Shown here in pieces: positions 63,910-64,000 of a DNA stretch of 64,000 nucleotides (position 1 is its first letter; each line of letters begins with the position of its first letter). The DNA lies in NCBI GenBank assembly GCA_003342895.1, contig PTFA01000366.1:620001-684000 (forward strand), read 5' to 3'. The DNA is from Casuarius casuarius (lineage: Eukaryota > Chordata > Aves > Casuariiformes > Casuariidae). Position numbers and translations under genes: made by a program. The notes under the pieces were generated by a model that did not search any database, was not told the origin of the DNA, and saw nothing but the letters and a program-made list of their open reading frames with translations.

Positions 63910-64000
63910 GCTCGCCCCCCGCGTGCCGGCGCCGGCCCCAGCCCTCCGGAGCTGCGGTGAGTAAATGCGCCCCCGGGGGGACGTGCCTAAAACTCGCACT

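Larger units (their letters stand above)
63430..64000 (-). promoter_or_regulatory. CpG-rich 5' region of TMEM215
   Basis: Very GC-rich with dense CpG from the TMEM215 start to the window end. This is the expected place for its promoter and untranslated first exon. I see no defined TATA box. Confidence 0.5.

Noticed and set aside
1..64000. tRNA, rRNA, CRISPR arrays, bacterial operons or an intact retrovirus
   Set aside because: None seen: no cloverleaf, no regularly spaced repeats, no gag-pol-env series or paired LTRs that I could recognise.

Overview
The window looks like bird nuclear DNA. It is AT-rich, mostly non-coding, and carries several CR1 retrotransposon copies on both strands, including two fairly intact 3' ends with the characteristic terminal GATTCTGTGA-type repeats. 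Genes are split into short exons with GT-AG introns. TMEM215, the one gene I name with confidence, lies on human 9p, a region known to correspond to the bird Z chromosome; a Z location here is an inference.

Layout: (1) 1-18,365 holds no gene I can recognise. It has a GC-rich patch at the very start, a CTCF-like site, a long polypyrimidine tract, old CR1 pieces and AT-rich stretches. (2) 18,366-52,630, plus strand, is a multi-exon receptor guanylyl cyclase. I could join 22 consecutive exons with matching splice phases, about 865 codons from inside the extracellular part to the stop codon. The signal-peptide/first exon was not found. (3) 52,631-62,719 is the spacer between two convergent genes, with a few open frames of unknown status. 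(4) 62,720-63,439, minus strand, is the single coding exon of TMEM215, preceded by a CpG-rich 5' region with a (GTGCACGCG)-type repeat and a CTC repeat running to the window end.

The cyclase is the main point of interest. Its intracellular half is a textbook membrane guanylyl cyclase: a pseudokinase domain, a dimerisation helix, and a class III cyclase domain with the metal-binding aspartates, the guanine-selecting Glu and Cys and the Asn/Arg pair all present. Its extracellular half does not look like the ANF-receptor fold that I know from the vertebrate natriuretic-peptide, guanylin and retinal cyclases. It is a cysteine-rich, glycosylatable region ending in a compact CGDGxC...CPxDCGxC motif just outside the membrane. 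I cannot assign it to any named vertebrate GC. One in-frame TAA (46,979-46,981) sits in the cyclase domain. Everything downstream still reads open and conserved to the natural end, so this is a young or partial inactivation, a polymorphism, or a sequence error.

Two copies of an unclassified long palindromic (foldback) element, and two CR1 copies in opposite orientation, lie in the cyclase introns.
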